From Verrucomicrobiota bacterium (GTDB lineage: Bacteria; Verrucomicrobiota; Verrucomicrobiia; Methylacidiphilales; UBA1321): a stretch of DNA of 60,213 nucleotides. Location: the NCBI GenBank assembly GCA_013286145.1, contig JABDGH010000009.1, positions 1-60,213 of the forward strand. The letters are read 5' to 3'. The stretch's first letter is position 1. Each line of letters starts with the position of its first letter. The translations under genes and the position numbers were made by a program. The notes under the pieces are model-generated. The model did no database searches. It worked only from the letters and a program-made list of their open reading frames with translations, and was not told the DNA's origin. Shown here piece by piece: positions 45,801 through 56,338 of this stretch.

Positions 45801-46375
45801 AGGCTTTCCTTGAGATTCTGCATGGTTTTACGTAATTGAGCGCGAATACGAAACAGCCGCATCTTGATCTTCGAGATGCCCCAGCCGGTCGCATCGGAAA
45901 TTTCCTGGGGTGATTGGCCCTCCAAATCGATCATGAGAATGAGACTGCGATCCTCCGCAGGCAAAGTGGAAAGTATTTTATCGACCAAATCACGCGCCTG
46001 AATCGCTTCGGTCGCATCCGGGGAGCTGCTTCCCAGCCAGTTCGCATCAAAAACTTCCATGTCTTCCTGCGATAAATCCGCCAAGCGAATCTCGGGACGG
46101 ATTTTTTGTGCGCGCAATCGATCCAGGCAGGTGGTCAGCGACAGGCGCGAAACCCAGTGAGTTAACGGAGCGTCACCTTTGTATTGATGGAGTCGGGAAA
46201 ATGTCTTCATCAAAATCTCCTGGATAAGATCTTCCTCATGGTCACGCCGGGGCAAATGGATGCGCACAATCCTGGAAATAACGGGGTAAAGATGCCGGAC
46301 AAGTTCCTCCGCCGCGTCTTCATCACCTTTCTTCCAACGCTGCAAACAGCCGGTGATGTCGATGGGTTGATCCAT
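45797..46375 (-). CDS. ECF RNA polymerase sigma factor
   Basis: A 192-residue sigma-70 family ECF factor. Region 2 is LVRHLYPVISRIVRIHLPRR followed by DHEEDLIQEILMKTFSRLHQYKG and HWVSRLSLTTCLDRLR; region 4 is LPAEDRSLILMIDLEGQSPQEIS...GWGISKIKMRLFRIRAQLRK, with the DNA-binding helix-turn-helix. It heads the minus-strand operon sigma, anti-sigma, Spy-like, adaptor, two RND pumps, channel, and probably activates that operon in response to envelope or drug stress. The target promoter was not identified. Confidence 0.92.
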   Translation of the reverse strand: MDQPIDITGCLQRWKKGDEDAAEELVRHLYPVISRIVRIHLPRRDHEEDLIQEILMKTFSRLHQYKGDAPLTHWVSRLSLTTCLDRLRAQKIRPEIRLADLSQEDMEVFDANWLGSSSPDATEAIQARDLVDKILSTLPAEDRSLILMIDLEGQSPQEISDATGWGISKIKMRLFRIRAQLRKTMQNLKESL

Positions 46376-46699
46376 TCCTTGCCCAGCTTAACCATGAATG
46401 GAATCGCACAAAAGGGGAATTGCCTGCCGATATATAAACCCGCGTTCATAATTGTCCCGCTTCCATGCTCCATAGAGAGGCCAGAAGCGCTGCGGCCAAG
46501 GCTCCAAGCCAGAGAAAGAATAAAATGATCCTCTGGATGATGCGATTAAACCTATGAATAAGATAGTTCATGCCAATTTGAATAAACTTCCATCTCCTTA
46601 GACGGCTCCGGGGAAAGGATGGTCACGCTTATTGAAATGACGACACAACACCTCGGGGCAAGCAACGGCGATCGTCGCTTGGAGCTGGACAGCCAACCC
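46376..46699. other. 324-bp gap upstream of sigma gene
   Basis: Apart from the possible 41-residue frame (46446-46571) I see no gene, hairpin or repeat. The gap must hold the promoter of the sigma-efflux operon, but no convincing -35/-10 pair was found. Confidence 0.4.
46446..46571 (-). CDS. Possible small membrane protein, 41 residues
   Basis: An open frame of 41 codons encodes MNYLIHRFNRIIQRI, a hydrophobic stretch of about 21 residues (ILFFLWLGALAAALLASLWS), and a short tail. The positive-inside arrangement (Arg/His before the helix) is that of small single-pass membrane proteins. It lies 70 bp upstream of the sigma gene on the same strand. No Shine-Dalgarno sequence is present and no homology is claimed. 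Confidence 0.3.
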   Translation of the reverse strand: MNYLIHRFNRIIQRIILFFLWLGALAAALLASLWSMEAGQL

Positions 46700-47008
46700 T
46701 TAATGGACGTGGAAACCGAAGCCGAGGAAGACATGGGGGCCGCGAGGGCCGTAGTAGCGCGGACCGTAATAGGGTCCGGGACCATAGGGGCCATAATAAT
46801 AGGGCGGAGGCGGGCCTCCATAGTAATAGGCAACAGGTGGAGGCGGAGTATTCGCGGGTACCCAATAACCATTGGGGCTGTTTTGTATCTGGGCGAATTG
46901 ATCCTGGGCAGGCTGTTGTTTGGGTGTTGTGGTGCCAGCGTGTCCTGCCAGGGAGGAGGCAAAAAGGAGAGTTACGGCGGGGAGAATGCAGGTGAGAAAT
47001 TTCTTCAT
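46700..47008 (-). CDS. Tyr/Pro/Gly-rich exported protein
   Basis: A 102-residue protein with a signal peptide (about 1-24, ending AGHAG), a Gln-rich linker and a low-complexity tail of YYYGGPPPPYYYGPYGPG-type repeats ending in HVFLGFGFHVH. Such tails occur in small surface or outer-membrane-associated proteins. Repetitive Tyr/Pro makes homology searches unreliable; function unknown. Confidence 0.7.
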   Translation of the reverse strand: MKKFLTCILPAVTLLFASSLAGHAGTTTPKQQPAQDQFAQIQNSPNGYWVPANTPPPPVAYYYGGPPPPYYYGPYGPGPYYGPRYYGPRGPHVFLGFGFHVH

Positions 47009-47100
47009 CGTTTCTATTAGACGCTGGCCGAGGCTTAAAAGTTTAAAAATAATGATGCGTTAGTCACGATACGATCGGAATCCCGGGCATCTTATCCATT

Positions 47101-47130
47101 TTGATTGTCCCGCTTTGGTGGTGGCGGTAG
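47101..47130 (+). promoter_or_regulatory. Possible trp leader peptide with three Trp codons
   Basis: A short frame starting at TTG 47101 encodes MIVPLWWWR and ends at TAG 47130, 30 bp before trpE. Three adjacent Trp codons just upstream of trpE are the mark of a transcription or translation attenuation leader; alphaproteobacterial trpE(G) leaders also have three. There is no Shine-Dalgarno sequence and no clear terminator hairpin in the 30 bp to trpE, so the mechanism is open. Confidence 0.4.
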
Positions 47131-47160
47131 CCTTATCGGTTACCTAACCTCGTTATCGCC

Positions 47161-48651
47161 ATGCAAACCTGTCTATTTCCATCCCGCGAAAAATTCCGGG
47201 AACTGGCCCGTCAGGGAAACCTGATCCCGGTTTACCGCGAAATCATCGCCGACATGGAAACGCCGGTCTCCGCTTTCCATAAAATTGATACGGGTGATTA
47301 CTCCTTCCTTTTCGAATCGGTGGAAAAGGGCGGCAAATTCGCCCGCTACTCATTTCTCGGCGCGAGTCCCGACCTGATTTTTCAGGCGCGGGGAAAGAAC
47401 ATCACCTTGCGCGAAGGCGCGAAGCAACGCGAGTATGTGATCGAGGACGATCCACTGCATGAACTTGAACGCCTGATGGCGGGCTACAAGCCGGTTAGCT
47501 CCGGTGATCTGCCTCTCTTCTACGGCGGTGCGGTCGGTTATCTCGGGTTCGAGGCCGTCACGCAGTTTGAGCCGACCGTCAAGCGCGCGAAAAAAGACGA
47601 CCTTGACGTGCCGGACGCCTATTTCTTTGTCACCGACACGCTTCTGATTTTCGATCATCTCGAACGGAAGATCAAGATTGTCGCCAATGCGCACGTCACC
47701 GATCCGGCGCAACTCGACCGCGCTTACGATGAGGCCGTTGCGAAGATTGAGGAACTCGAGGCGCTCCTGGAACGTCCCCTCCGCACGCGATTGCTCCCCA
47801 GTGTCACGGAGGTCAAGCCGCTCGAACCGGCCATTAACATGACGAAGGAGCAGTACGTCAAAATGACCGAGGCGATGCAGAAGTATATCCCCGCCGGGGA
47901 TATTTTTCAGGTCGTCCCTTCGCAACGCTTCGAGGTGCCTTTCGACGGCTCAGCCATTGATCTCTATCGCGCGTTGCGGCTTATCAATCCTTCGCCCTAT
48001 ATGTTCTGCCTCAAGCTTGGCGGCATGGCGCTTGTCGGTTCCTCACCGGAACTTCATGTGCGTTGCGAGGAAGGCCGTGTGCAGATTCGCCCCATCGCCG
48101 GAACGCGCCCGCGCGGCAAGGATCCCGAGGAAGACGAGCGTCTTTGCGTGGAACTTCTGGCCGATCCGAAGGAACGGGCCGAGCACGTCATGTTGGTCGA
48201 TCTCGCCCGCAACGACGTGGGCCGCGTCTGCAAATTCAACACCGTGCGCCTCACCGATTTCATGATCACCGAGCGCTACTCTCACGTCATGCACATCGTC
48301 TCCAACGTCGAGGGCGAACTCACTCCCGGCCATTCCGTCTATGATGTCATGCGCGCCACCTTTCCGGCGGGAACCGTCAGCGGCTCGCCCAAGGTTCGCG
48401 CCATGCAGATCATCGCCGAACTGGAACCGACCTGTCGCGGCACCTATGCGGGAGCGGTCGGCTACTTCGGCTTTTCGGGGAATCTCGATTCGTGCATCGC
48501 CATTCGCACCGTGCTGCTCAAGGGTGGAAAAGCTTATCTCCAGGCAGGCGGAGGACTCGTCGCCGATTCAACCCCGCTTGGCGAATACGAGGAATCGATC
48601 AACAAGGCCAAGGCGGGACTCAAGGCGCTCGCCATGGCAAAACAATTTTGA
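47161..48651 (+). CDS. trpE: Anthranilate synthase component I
   Basis: It converts chorismate (with ammonia from TrpG) to anthranilate, the first step of tryptophan synthesis. The N-terminal region keeps the tryptophan feedback site pattern FLFESVEKGGKFARYSFLG (about 43-61). The chorismate-binding core has GDIFQVVPSQRF, PSPYMFCLKLGGMALVGSSPE, RPIAGTRPRGK, ERAEHVMLVDLARNDVGRV and FPAGTVSGSPKVRAM. Length 496 residues is typical. trpG follows after a repeat-containing spacer. Confidence 0.96.
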   Translation: MQTCLFPSREKFRELARQGNLIPVYREIIADMETPVSAFHKIDTGDYSFLFESVEKGGKFARYSFLGASPDLIFQARGKNITLREGAKQREYVIEDDPLHELERLMAGYKPVSSGDLPLFYGGAVGYLGFEAVTQFEPTVKRAKKDDLDVPDAYFFVTDTLLIFDHLERKIKIVANAHVTDPAQLDRAYDEAVAKIEELEALLERPLRTRLLPSVTEVKPLEPAINMTKEQYVKMTEAMQKYIPAGDIFQVVPSQRFEVPFDGSAIDLYRALRLINPSPYMFCLKLGGMALVGSSPELHVRCEEGRVQIRPIAGTRPRGKDPEEDERLCVELLADPKERAEHVMLVDLARNDVGRVCKFNTVRLTDFMITERYSHVMHIVSNVEGELTPGHSVYDVMRATFPAGTVSGSPKVRAMQIIAELEPTCRGTYAGAVGYFGFSGNLDSCIAIRTVLLKGGKAYLQAGGGLVADSTPLGEYEESINKAKAGLKALAMAKQF

Positions 48652-48776
48652 ATTTAGACGGAATTACGGAATTAACGGAATTTTTTATTTTAAGAAAAGC
48701 TAATGATTGATTTGGCAGGCATCCTTGCGATTTAATTTTTAAACCTTCATCCATTCCGTTAATTCCGTCAAAAATT
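48651..48776. repeat. Inverted repeat between trpE and trpG
   Basis: The left arm (48651-48681) contains GACGGAATTACGGAATTAAC and GGAAT; the right arm is ATTCCGTTAATTCCGTCAAA and AATT (48753-48776). The same motif recurs at 49465-49500 and 58652-58670. Confidence 0.6.
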
Positions 48777-48783
48777 TCCCCCC

Positions 48784-49380
48784 ATGCTCCTCATCATCGA
48801 TAATTACGACTCGTTCACCTACAACCTCGTCCAATACTTCGGCGAGTTGGGCGCGGAGCTACTCGTCAAGCGCAACGACGAAATCACCGTCGCGGAAATC
48901 GAGGCGCTCCGACCCGAAGCCGTCGTCATCTCGCCCGGCCCCTGCACGCCGAAGGAGGCTGGCATTTCCAACGATGTCATCGCCAGGATCGGCCCGCACC
49001 TCCCGCTCCTCGGCGTCTGTCTGGGTCATCAGTGCATCGGGCATGTCTATGGCGCAGTGGTCGTCCGCGCGGCACGACTCATGCACGGCAAAACGTCCCC
49101 CATCCTTCACGACGGCACGGGCGTCTTCGCCAAGCTTCCCAGTCCCTTTGAAGCGACGCGCTACCACTCACTTCTCGTCGATCCGCCCACCGTTCCCGAG
49201 ACCCTCATCGTCAATGCCCGCACAGCCGAAGGCGAAATCATGGGACTCCACCATCGCGACTACCCGATCCACGGCGTCCAGTTCCATCCCGAATCGATCC
49301 TCACCCGCCACGGCAAGGAACTCCTCGCGAATTTTCTCCGCATGACGAATGAATTCCATGCGAAGAAAAAGGCCGCCTGA
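48784..49380 (+). CDS. trpG: Anthranilate synthase glutamine amidotransferase
   Basis: Supplies ammonia from glutamine to TrpE (and possibly to a PabB). Class I amidotransferase triad: Cys in [12 protein letters not shown] (about residue 79) and His/Glu in [10 protein letters not shown] (about 167-171). N-terminal [23 protein letters not shown] is typical. 198 residues. It may also serve folate synthesis as PabA; sequence alone does not decide. Confidence 0.95.
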   Translation: MLLIIDNYDSFTYNLVQYFGELGAELLVKRNDEITVAEIEALRPEAVVISPGPCTPKEAGISNDVIARIGPHLPLLGVCLGHQCIGHVYGAVVVRAARLMHGKTSPILHDGTGVFAKLPSPFEATRYHSLLVDPPTVPETLIVNARTAEGEIMGLHHRDYPIHGVQFHPESILTRHGKELLANFLRMTNEFHAKKKAA

Positions 49381-49382
49381 AT

Positions 49383-49467
49383 TTTGGACAGGATTAACAT
49401 GATTAATAGGATTGGCTGAAAATTCCCTGCCTTTAAAATCATTTTAATCTTATTAATCCTGTCCAAA
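49383..49467. repeat. Inverted repeat, GGACAGGATTAA type
   Basis: TTTGGACAGGATTAACATGA followed by TTAA (49383-49406) pairs with TTAATCTTATTAATCCTGTC plus CAAA (49444-49467), 37 bp apart. A single arm is at 6220-6250. Confidence 0.75.
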
Positions 49468-49500
49468 AATTCCGTTAATTCCGTAATTCCGTCAAAAATT
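49465..49500. repeat. Dispersed repeat, TTAATTCCGTCAAAAATT type
   Basis: ATTCCGTTAATTCCGTAATT then CCGTCAAAAATT directly adjoins the preceding inverted repeat and ends 9 bp before gdhA. It matches the arms between trpE and trpG and the copy at the end of nadB. Confidence 0.6.
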
Positions 49501-49509
49501 CAGCCCACC

Positions 49510-50766
49510 ATGAAACATCTCCTCACCAATCCCGCCTACAAAATGGCGTGCGATCAGTTCGACGCCGTGGCCGACTTTCTCAATATGCCGGAAGATGTGC
49601 GTGATCGCACCAAGCTCCCGAAGCGTCTCGTTACTGTCGCGATCCCGGTGCGACTCGATTCCGGCAAGGTAAAGGTCTTTGAAGGCCATCGCGTTCAGCA
49701 TCATCTTACGCTTGGGCCGACCAAGGGCGGTCTCCGCTTTCATCCCGGCGTCGAATTGGGTGAAGTCGCCGCCCTTGCGATGTGGATGAGTTGGAAATGC
49801 GCGCTGGCCGATCTTCCCTACGGCGGGGCCAAGGGCGGGGTCGCGGTCGATCCCCGGAAATGTTCCATCGGCGAACTGGAGCGGATCACCCGCCGTTACA
49901 CCAGCGAGATGATCCCGTTCATCGGACCTCAGACTGACGTCATGGCACCCGACATGGGCACCAACGAACAGACCATGGCTTGGATCATGGACACCTACTC
50001 GCACCAGGTCGGCCACGCCGTTCCGAGCATCGTCACGGGCAAGCCAGTCAGCATCGGCGGTTCGCTGGGCCGCAAGGAAGCGACCGGACGAGGCGTCGCC
50101 TTTCTCGTCAATCGCGCCATCGACCTCCTCAAGCTCCCCAATGACAGCCGCGTGATCGTCCAGGGCTTTGGCAACGTCGGCAGTTATGCCGCGATTGGCC
50201 TCGCCAAATATGGCGCGCGCATTATCGGAGTCAGCGATGTCAGCGGCGGCGTTCATAATCCCAAGGGACTCGACCTCGATGCCTTGCAGGAGCATGTCAC
50301 GCGCACCGGCAGCATCACTGGTTTCCCCGGCGGTGATAAAATTTCCAATGAGGAACTTCTCCTTCAGCCGTGCGACGTTCTCATTCCTGCCGCCATGGAT
50401 CGCGTCATCACCGAAAAAAATGCGGGCAAAATAAATTGTCGTATTCTCGCCGAGGCGGCCAACGGCCCCACTACGGTCGAAGCCGATGCCATCCTGCGTC
50501 AACGCCCCGAAATTTTTGTCATCCCCGACATCCTCTGCAATTCGGGCGGCGTCATTGTCAGTTACTTTGAGTGGGTGCAGGACTTGCAAAGCTTCTTTTG
50601 GGCTGAGACCGAAATCTTCGACAAGCTTTATCGGATTCTTGGACGCACACTCGACACCGTTCTCAAGGAGGCGCGCAAGCACAACATCGATAACCGCACC
50701 GCCGCGCTCTCCATCGGCATCCAAAAAGTCGTCAACGGCAAAACCATTCGCGGACTCTTCCCCTGA
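49510..50766 (+). CDS. gdhA: Glutamate dehydrogenase
   Basis: A 418-residue hexameric-type Glu/Leu/Phe/Val dehydrogenase, interconverting glutamate and 2-oxoglutarate plus ammonia. Substrate-binding GPTKGGLRFHPGVELGEVAA and catalytic Lys in LPYGGAKGGV (about 112-121), then MAPDMGTNEQTMAWIMD, and the NAD(P) loop VQGFGNVGSYAA. NAD versus NADP cannot be stated. It follows trpG after 130 bp of repeats and is probably transcribed separately. Confidence 0.95.
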   Translation: MKHLLTNPAYKMACDQFDAVADFLNMPEDVRDRTKLPKRLVTVAIPVRLDSGKVKVFEGHRVQHHLTLGPTKGGLRFHPGVELGEVAALAMWMSWKCALADLPYGGAKGGVAVDPRKCSIGELERITRRYTSEMIPFIGPQTDVMAPDMGTNEQTMAWIMDTYSHQVGHAVPSIVTGKPVSIGGSLGRKEATGRGVAFLVNRAIDLLKLPNDSRVIVQGFGNVGSYAAIGLAKYGARIIGVSDVSGGVHNPKGLDLDALQEHVTRTGSITGFPGGDKISNEELLLQPCDVLIPAAMDRVITEKNAGKINCRILAEAANGPTTVEADAILRQRPEIFVIPDILCNSGGVIVSYFEWVQDLQSFFWAETEIFDKLYRILGRTLDTVLKEARKHNIDNRTAALSIGIQKVVNGKTIRGLFP

Positions 50767-50823
50767 TTTAAGCTGGCAATGGTGGCTGGCTGGGACAAAA
50801 TTCAACGCATCACCTCTCTTCCC

Positions 50824-51684
50824 ATGAACTCTCGTAACAACTTATATCTTTTCGGTTTTGTAGCCCTGGCCCTGATTTTTCCTGCCACCGCACGCAGCCA
50901 GAACACGGCGACGGGCAGCGGTCATCATTCGGATGCCACGTCTCCCCATCCGGTCGGGCGCATGATTACCCTCGGTGATTTCGGCGCGGAAGATCTCGCT
51001 TACCTCGCCATTCCCGCCACGCCACCGACGCTCGCCCTGGTTCTCGTGCCTGACGCTTTTGGTCTCGACGATTTCACCAAATTGGAAGCAGACCGTCTTG
51101 CCGCTCAAGGTTACCTGGTCGTTGCCATTGATATTTACAATGGCCGTCAATTGACCGACCCCGGCGAAATCGCGAATATGATCGCGAACCTGAATGCTGA
51201 ATCGGTCATGAAGACGGTCGATGCCGGTATCCGTCTTTTCCACGAAAGCCCGAAATTTCACGTCGATCGCGTGGTGGCCATGGGCTGGGGCACTGGAGCG
51301 AATTATGTTTTCCAGGCCGCGCGTGAAAACAAGACGCTTCAAGGCGCGGTTACTTTCTACGGGCCGGTCGAAACCAATGAGAATGCCATCGGAAAATTTA
51401 CCGCGCCGCTCTGTGCGGTCTATCCCGAAAAAGATTCCACGGTCACGCACGAAAACGTCCAGGCTTTCCAGCACTTGATGAAGAATGCCGGTAATGAGTG
51501 CGGAGCATGGTTCATCGACGCGAACCGTGGCTGGTCCAATCCCAAGAGCAAGACCTACAATCCGGTTGAAGACAAGGAAGCCTGGAAAGTTGCGCTCCCT
51601 TTTATCGCCCATATTGCCACGACGCCTGTGAAACCGAAAGAGGGGCCGTCGATCATCGACAAGGTCAAAAATATTTTTAATTAG
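50824..51684 (+). CDS. Exported dienelactone-hydrolase-fold protein, catalytic residues missing
   Basis: A 286-residue protein with a signal peptide (about 1-24, ending ATARSQ) and a dienelactone hydrolase-like alpha/beta domain (ALVLVPDAFGLDDFTKLEAD, GYLVVAIDIYNGRQLTD, GAVTFYGPVETN, AVYPEKDSTVTHENVQAFQHL). The nucleophile elbow, normally GxCxGG, reads GWGTGA with Gly for Cys, and the usual HGF near the end is NRGW, so hydrolysis is unlikely. A binding or structural role is inferred. Start ATG 50824 gives a proper signal sequence; an upstream ATG at 50779 does not. Confidence 0.82.
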   Translation: MNSRNNLYLFGFVALALIFPATARSQNTATGSGHHSDATSPHPVGRMITLGDFGAEDLAYLAIPATPPTLALVLVPDAFGLDDFTKLEADRLAAQGYLVVAIDIYNGRQLTDPGEIANMIANLNAESVMKTVDAGIRLFHESPKFHVDRVVAMGWGTGANYVFQAARENKTLQGAVTFYGPVETNENAIGKFTAPLCAVYPEKDSTVTHENVQAFQHLMKNAGNECGAWFIDANRGWSNPKSKTYNPVEDKEAWKVALPFIAHIATTPVKPKEGPSIIDKVKNIFN

Positions 51685-51725
51685 GTTGGCTGCAGAGGCG
51701 CTCACCCTTACCCATGGATCATGTG

Positions 51726-51857
51726 GTCATTCCGAACGGAACCGAGCCGAAAGATCGTGACCAGACAATATGTTTTATCGAGGTGAAGTTGAGGAATCGG
51801 TTTGAAAAAATTCTGCCTGAGAGCAAATACCGATTCCTCGACTTCGCTCGGAATGAC
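51726..51857. mobile_element. Miniature (gene-less) relative of GIY-YIG palindromic element
   Basis: A 132-bp element with a 76-nt arm (51726-51801) and an inverse 29-nt arm (51829-51857), with 27 bp between. The arms have the same lengths as those around the GIY-YIG gene at 15547-15978: the short arms are identical in sequence, and the long arms match at the outer ~23 and inner ~24 nt. It lies between two plus-strand genes and encodes nothing. Confidence 0.65.
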
Positions 51858-51947
51858 GGTTCTGTCTTGGTAATTTTCGACAAATTGATACACCCGCAGT
51901 TTTCAATTGATGTTAATTCCATCCCAAAATGTGCTTAACTTAAACAC

Positions 51948-52610
51948 ATGCCCTCCTGGCGCCTTCTCGTTCACGGGCTCGCATCCCCGGCTCGCAACAT
52001 GGCTATCGACGAAGCGCTCCTGCGCGAAGTCCACGATCCCGTCCTGCGCATTTACGAGTGGAGCATCCCGGCGATCAGTCTCGGCTACTTCCAGGCCATT
52101 GCGCTTGTGCCCGAAGGACGTCCTTTTGTCCGGCGTTACACTGGCGGCGGTTTGGTCGATCACGCCCATGACGTTACCTACACCGTCGTCCTGCCCCGCG
52201 ACCATCCGTGGATGGAACTTTCCGCGCTCGATAGTTACTGCCTGATTCATCGCGGTGTTCAGGCGGCTCTTGCCGCTTGTGGAATCGAGGGTGAAATCAT
52301 GCCATCGGCCAGCACCAGCCAATCCGAGGCCTGTTTTCAAAAGCCGGTTCGTTTCGACATCGTCGCCACAGGGAAAAAATTGAGCGGTGCCGCCCAGCGC
52401 CGCACCCGCGAAGGGCTTCTTCACCAGGGAAGCATCCTCCTTCCCGACATGGCGCAGAACGGCGATCTCCGCCGCGCTTTTGCCAACGCCTTCGCCGTCC
52501 GTTTGGAACTGGACATCATCCCGGGTGATCTTACCGCTGCGGAAACCACTCTTGCGGACGATCTTGAGCGTGACCGTTACGCCACCGATTCGTGGAATTG
52601 CATGCGCTGA
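51948..52610 (+). CDS. Lipoate-protein ligase / octanoyltransferase family protein
   Basis: A 220-residue BPL/LplA/LipM-fold enzyme that attaches lipoyl or octanoyl groups to lipoyl domains. RRYTGGGLVDHAHD (about 63-76) is the family signature, SEACFQKPVRFDIV includes a Cys at the place of the LipM nucleophile, and GKKLSGAAQRRT holds the catalytic Lys. The Cys favours octanoyltransferase (LipM-like), but ligase activity is not excluded. Confidence 0.85.
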   Translation: MPSWRLLVHGLASPARNMAIDEALLREVHDPVLRIYEWSIPAISLGYFQAIALVPEGRPFVRRYTGGGLVDHAHDVTYTVVLPRDHPWMELSALDSYCLIHRGVQAALAACGIEGEIMPSASTSQSEACFQKPVRFDIVATGKKLSGAAQRRTREGLLHQGSILLPDMAQNGDLRRAFANAFAVRLELDIIPGDLTAAETTLADDLERDRYATDSWNCMR

Positions 52611-52721
52611 GTCTGCTGTAAAGACGCCTGCCATTACCCGGCGATTCCGTTCTCAAATCCGCTCTCCCGTCAATTATGTAAATTCTGTAAAAAATACCTC
52701 TAAAAAAACCCACATTACTTG

Positions 52722-55343
<2,622 letters not shown>

Positions 55344-55364
55344 GAGCTTGCTTTCAGAACCTCC

Positions 55365-55503
55365 GTCATCCCGAGCTTGTCGAGGGATCAGACGCGTCCT
55401 TCTTGCCCAAAGATCAGGCGATCACGGAAAAATATCGGATTCAAATTATCCGATTTGTCGATTTTTCGTCACGCGTCTGATCCCTCGACAAGCTCGGGAT
55501 GAC
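55365..55503. repeat. Palindromic repeat with perfect 33-bp arms
   Basis: GTCATCCCGAGCTTGTCGAG, continuing to 55397, is an exact reverse complement of 55471-55503; 73 bp lie between. It sits 22 bp after gyrB and before a convergent gene, so it may end transcription from both sides. Confidence 0.9.
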
Positions 55504-55581
55504 GGATCTTTTTCGGTACGCTCCCGATTCACTGATAACGACCCTTCTATCGGGTAGCGGTAGTTGTCGTAGTGGAAGAAT

Positions 55582-56277
55582 TTATTTCTTCACCGTCGGC
55601 GGCACAGGGGCTGGTGGAGTCGTCACCTGGATTGTCGGTGAAACAGCAGAGGGGGCAACAGGGGTTACATTCAACGTCTTCAAAGCTGATTCTGCTTCCT
55701 TCACAAACGGGGAATCGACTCCCAGATTTGTCATCTCCGTCAGGATTTTCTTCTCATTAGCCCGGTCGCCGCGCTGTTCGTAAATGGCCGCCACCGCGCT
55801 GTAGGCGAACGGCGCATAGGGAGTAGTGGTACCGCGATGCGCCACGACCAGATAGGCCTCGATCGCATCATCCGGTTTGCCCCGGGCTTCCAATGTTGAG
55901 GCAAGGCCCAACTGTGCCGAGTCGCGCAAATCGGGATTCACCTCCGGGATGTTGAGCACACGCTGATAAGACTTGATTGCCGCATCGTAGTCGCTCTTAT
56001 CAAAAGAATCCTTCGCCGCAGCCAGCAACGCCAGTGTCGCCTGATCCGTTTTCGGAAATTGATCGGCCACCTGCACCAGTTGTTCCGGTGTCTTCGCTTT
56101 CAAAAGGGCTTCGTGTGCCTGGGTCTCAGTCACTTCGCGCTGGTTTAACTGGTAGTAATAATAAACGTATCCGCCGAGAGCAATCAGGGTCGCAGCCAGC
56201 AGCGAATAGACCACCACGCTCCAACTAATTGTTTCCGCATCAAGGATGTTTGAATCGTTCGATTCCGAAGTTGCCAT
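55582..56277 (-). CDS. Membrane-anchored TPR protein (YfgM-like)
   Basis: A 231-residue protein: a short cytoplasmic N-terminus, one transmembrane helix (about 20-41, VVVYSLLAATLIALGGYVYYY), then TPR-like helices (TLALLAAAKDSFDKSDYDAA; QLGLASTLEARGKPDDAIEAYL; YSAVAAIYEQRGDRANEKKI) and a Pro/Thr/Val tail. The layout resembles YfgM, a periplasmic scaffold near the BamB gene in many genomes. ATG 56277 is preferred to a site nine codons upstream. Confidence 0.75.
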   Translation of the reverse strand: MATSESNDSNILDAETISWSVVVYSLLAATLIALGGYVYYYYQLNQREVTETQAHEALLKAKTPEQLVQVADQFPKTDQATLALLAAAKDSFDKSDYDAAIKSYQRVLNIPEVNPDLRDSAQLGLASTLEARGKPDDAIEAYLVVAHRGTTTPYAPFAYSAVAAIYEQRGDRANEKKILTEMTNLGVDSPFVKEAESALKTLNVTPVAPSAVSPTIQVTTPPAPVPPTVKK

Positions 56278-56338
56278 CACGAGAGGATAAAAATCCCGGC
56301 GCATCGGTCAATGGTTAAAAATAGCGAGCCTGTCAAAA

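Noticed and set aside
49492-50805. 437-codon open frame on the minus strand opposite glutamate dehydrogenase
   Set aside because: The plus-strand gdhA has complete family motifs; the opposite frame is a high-GC shadow with no recognisable domain.
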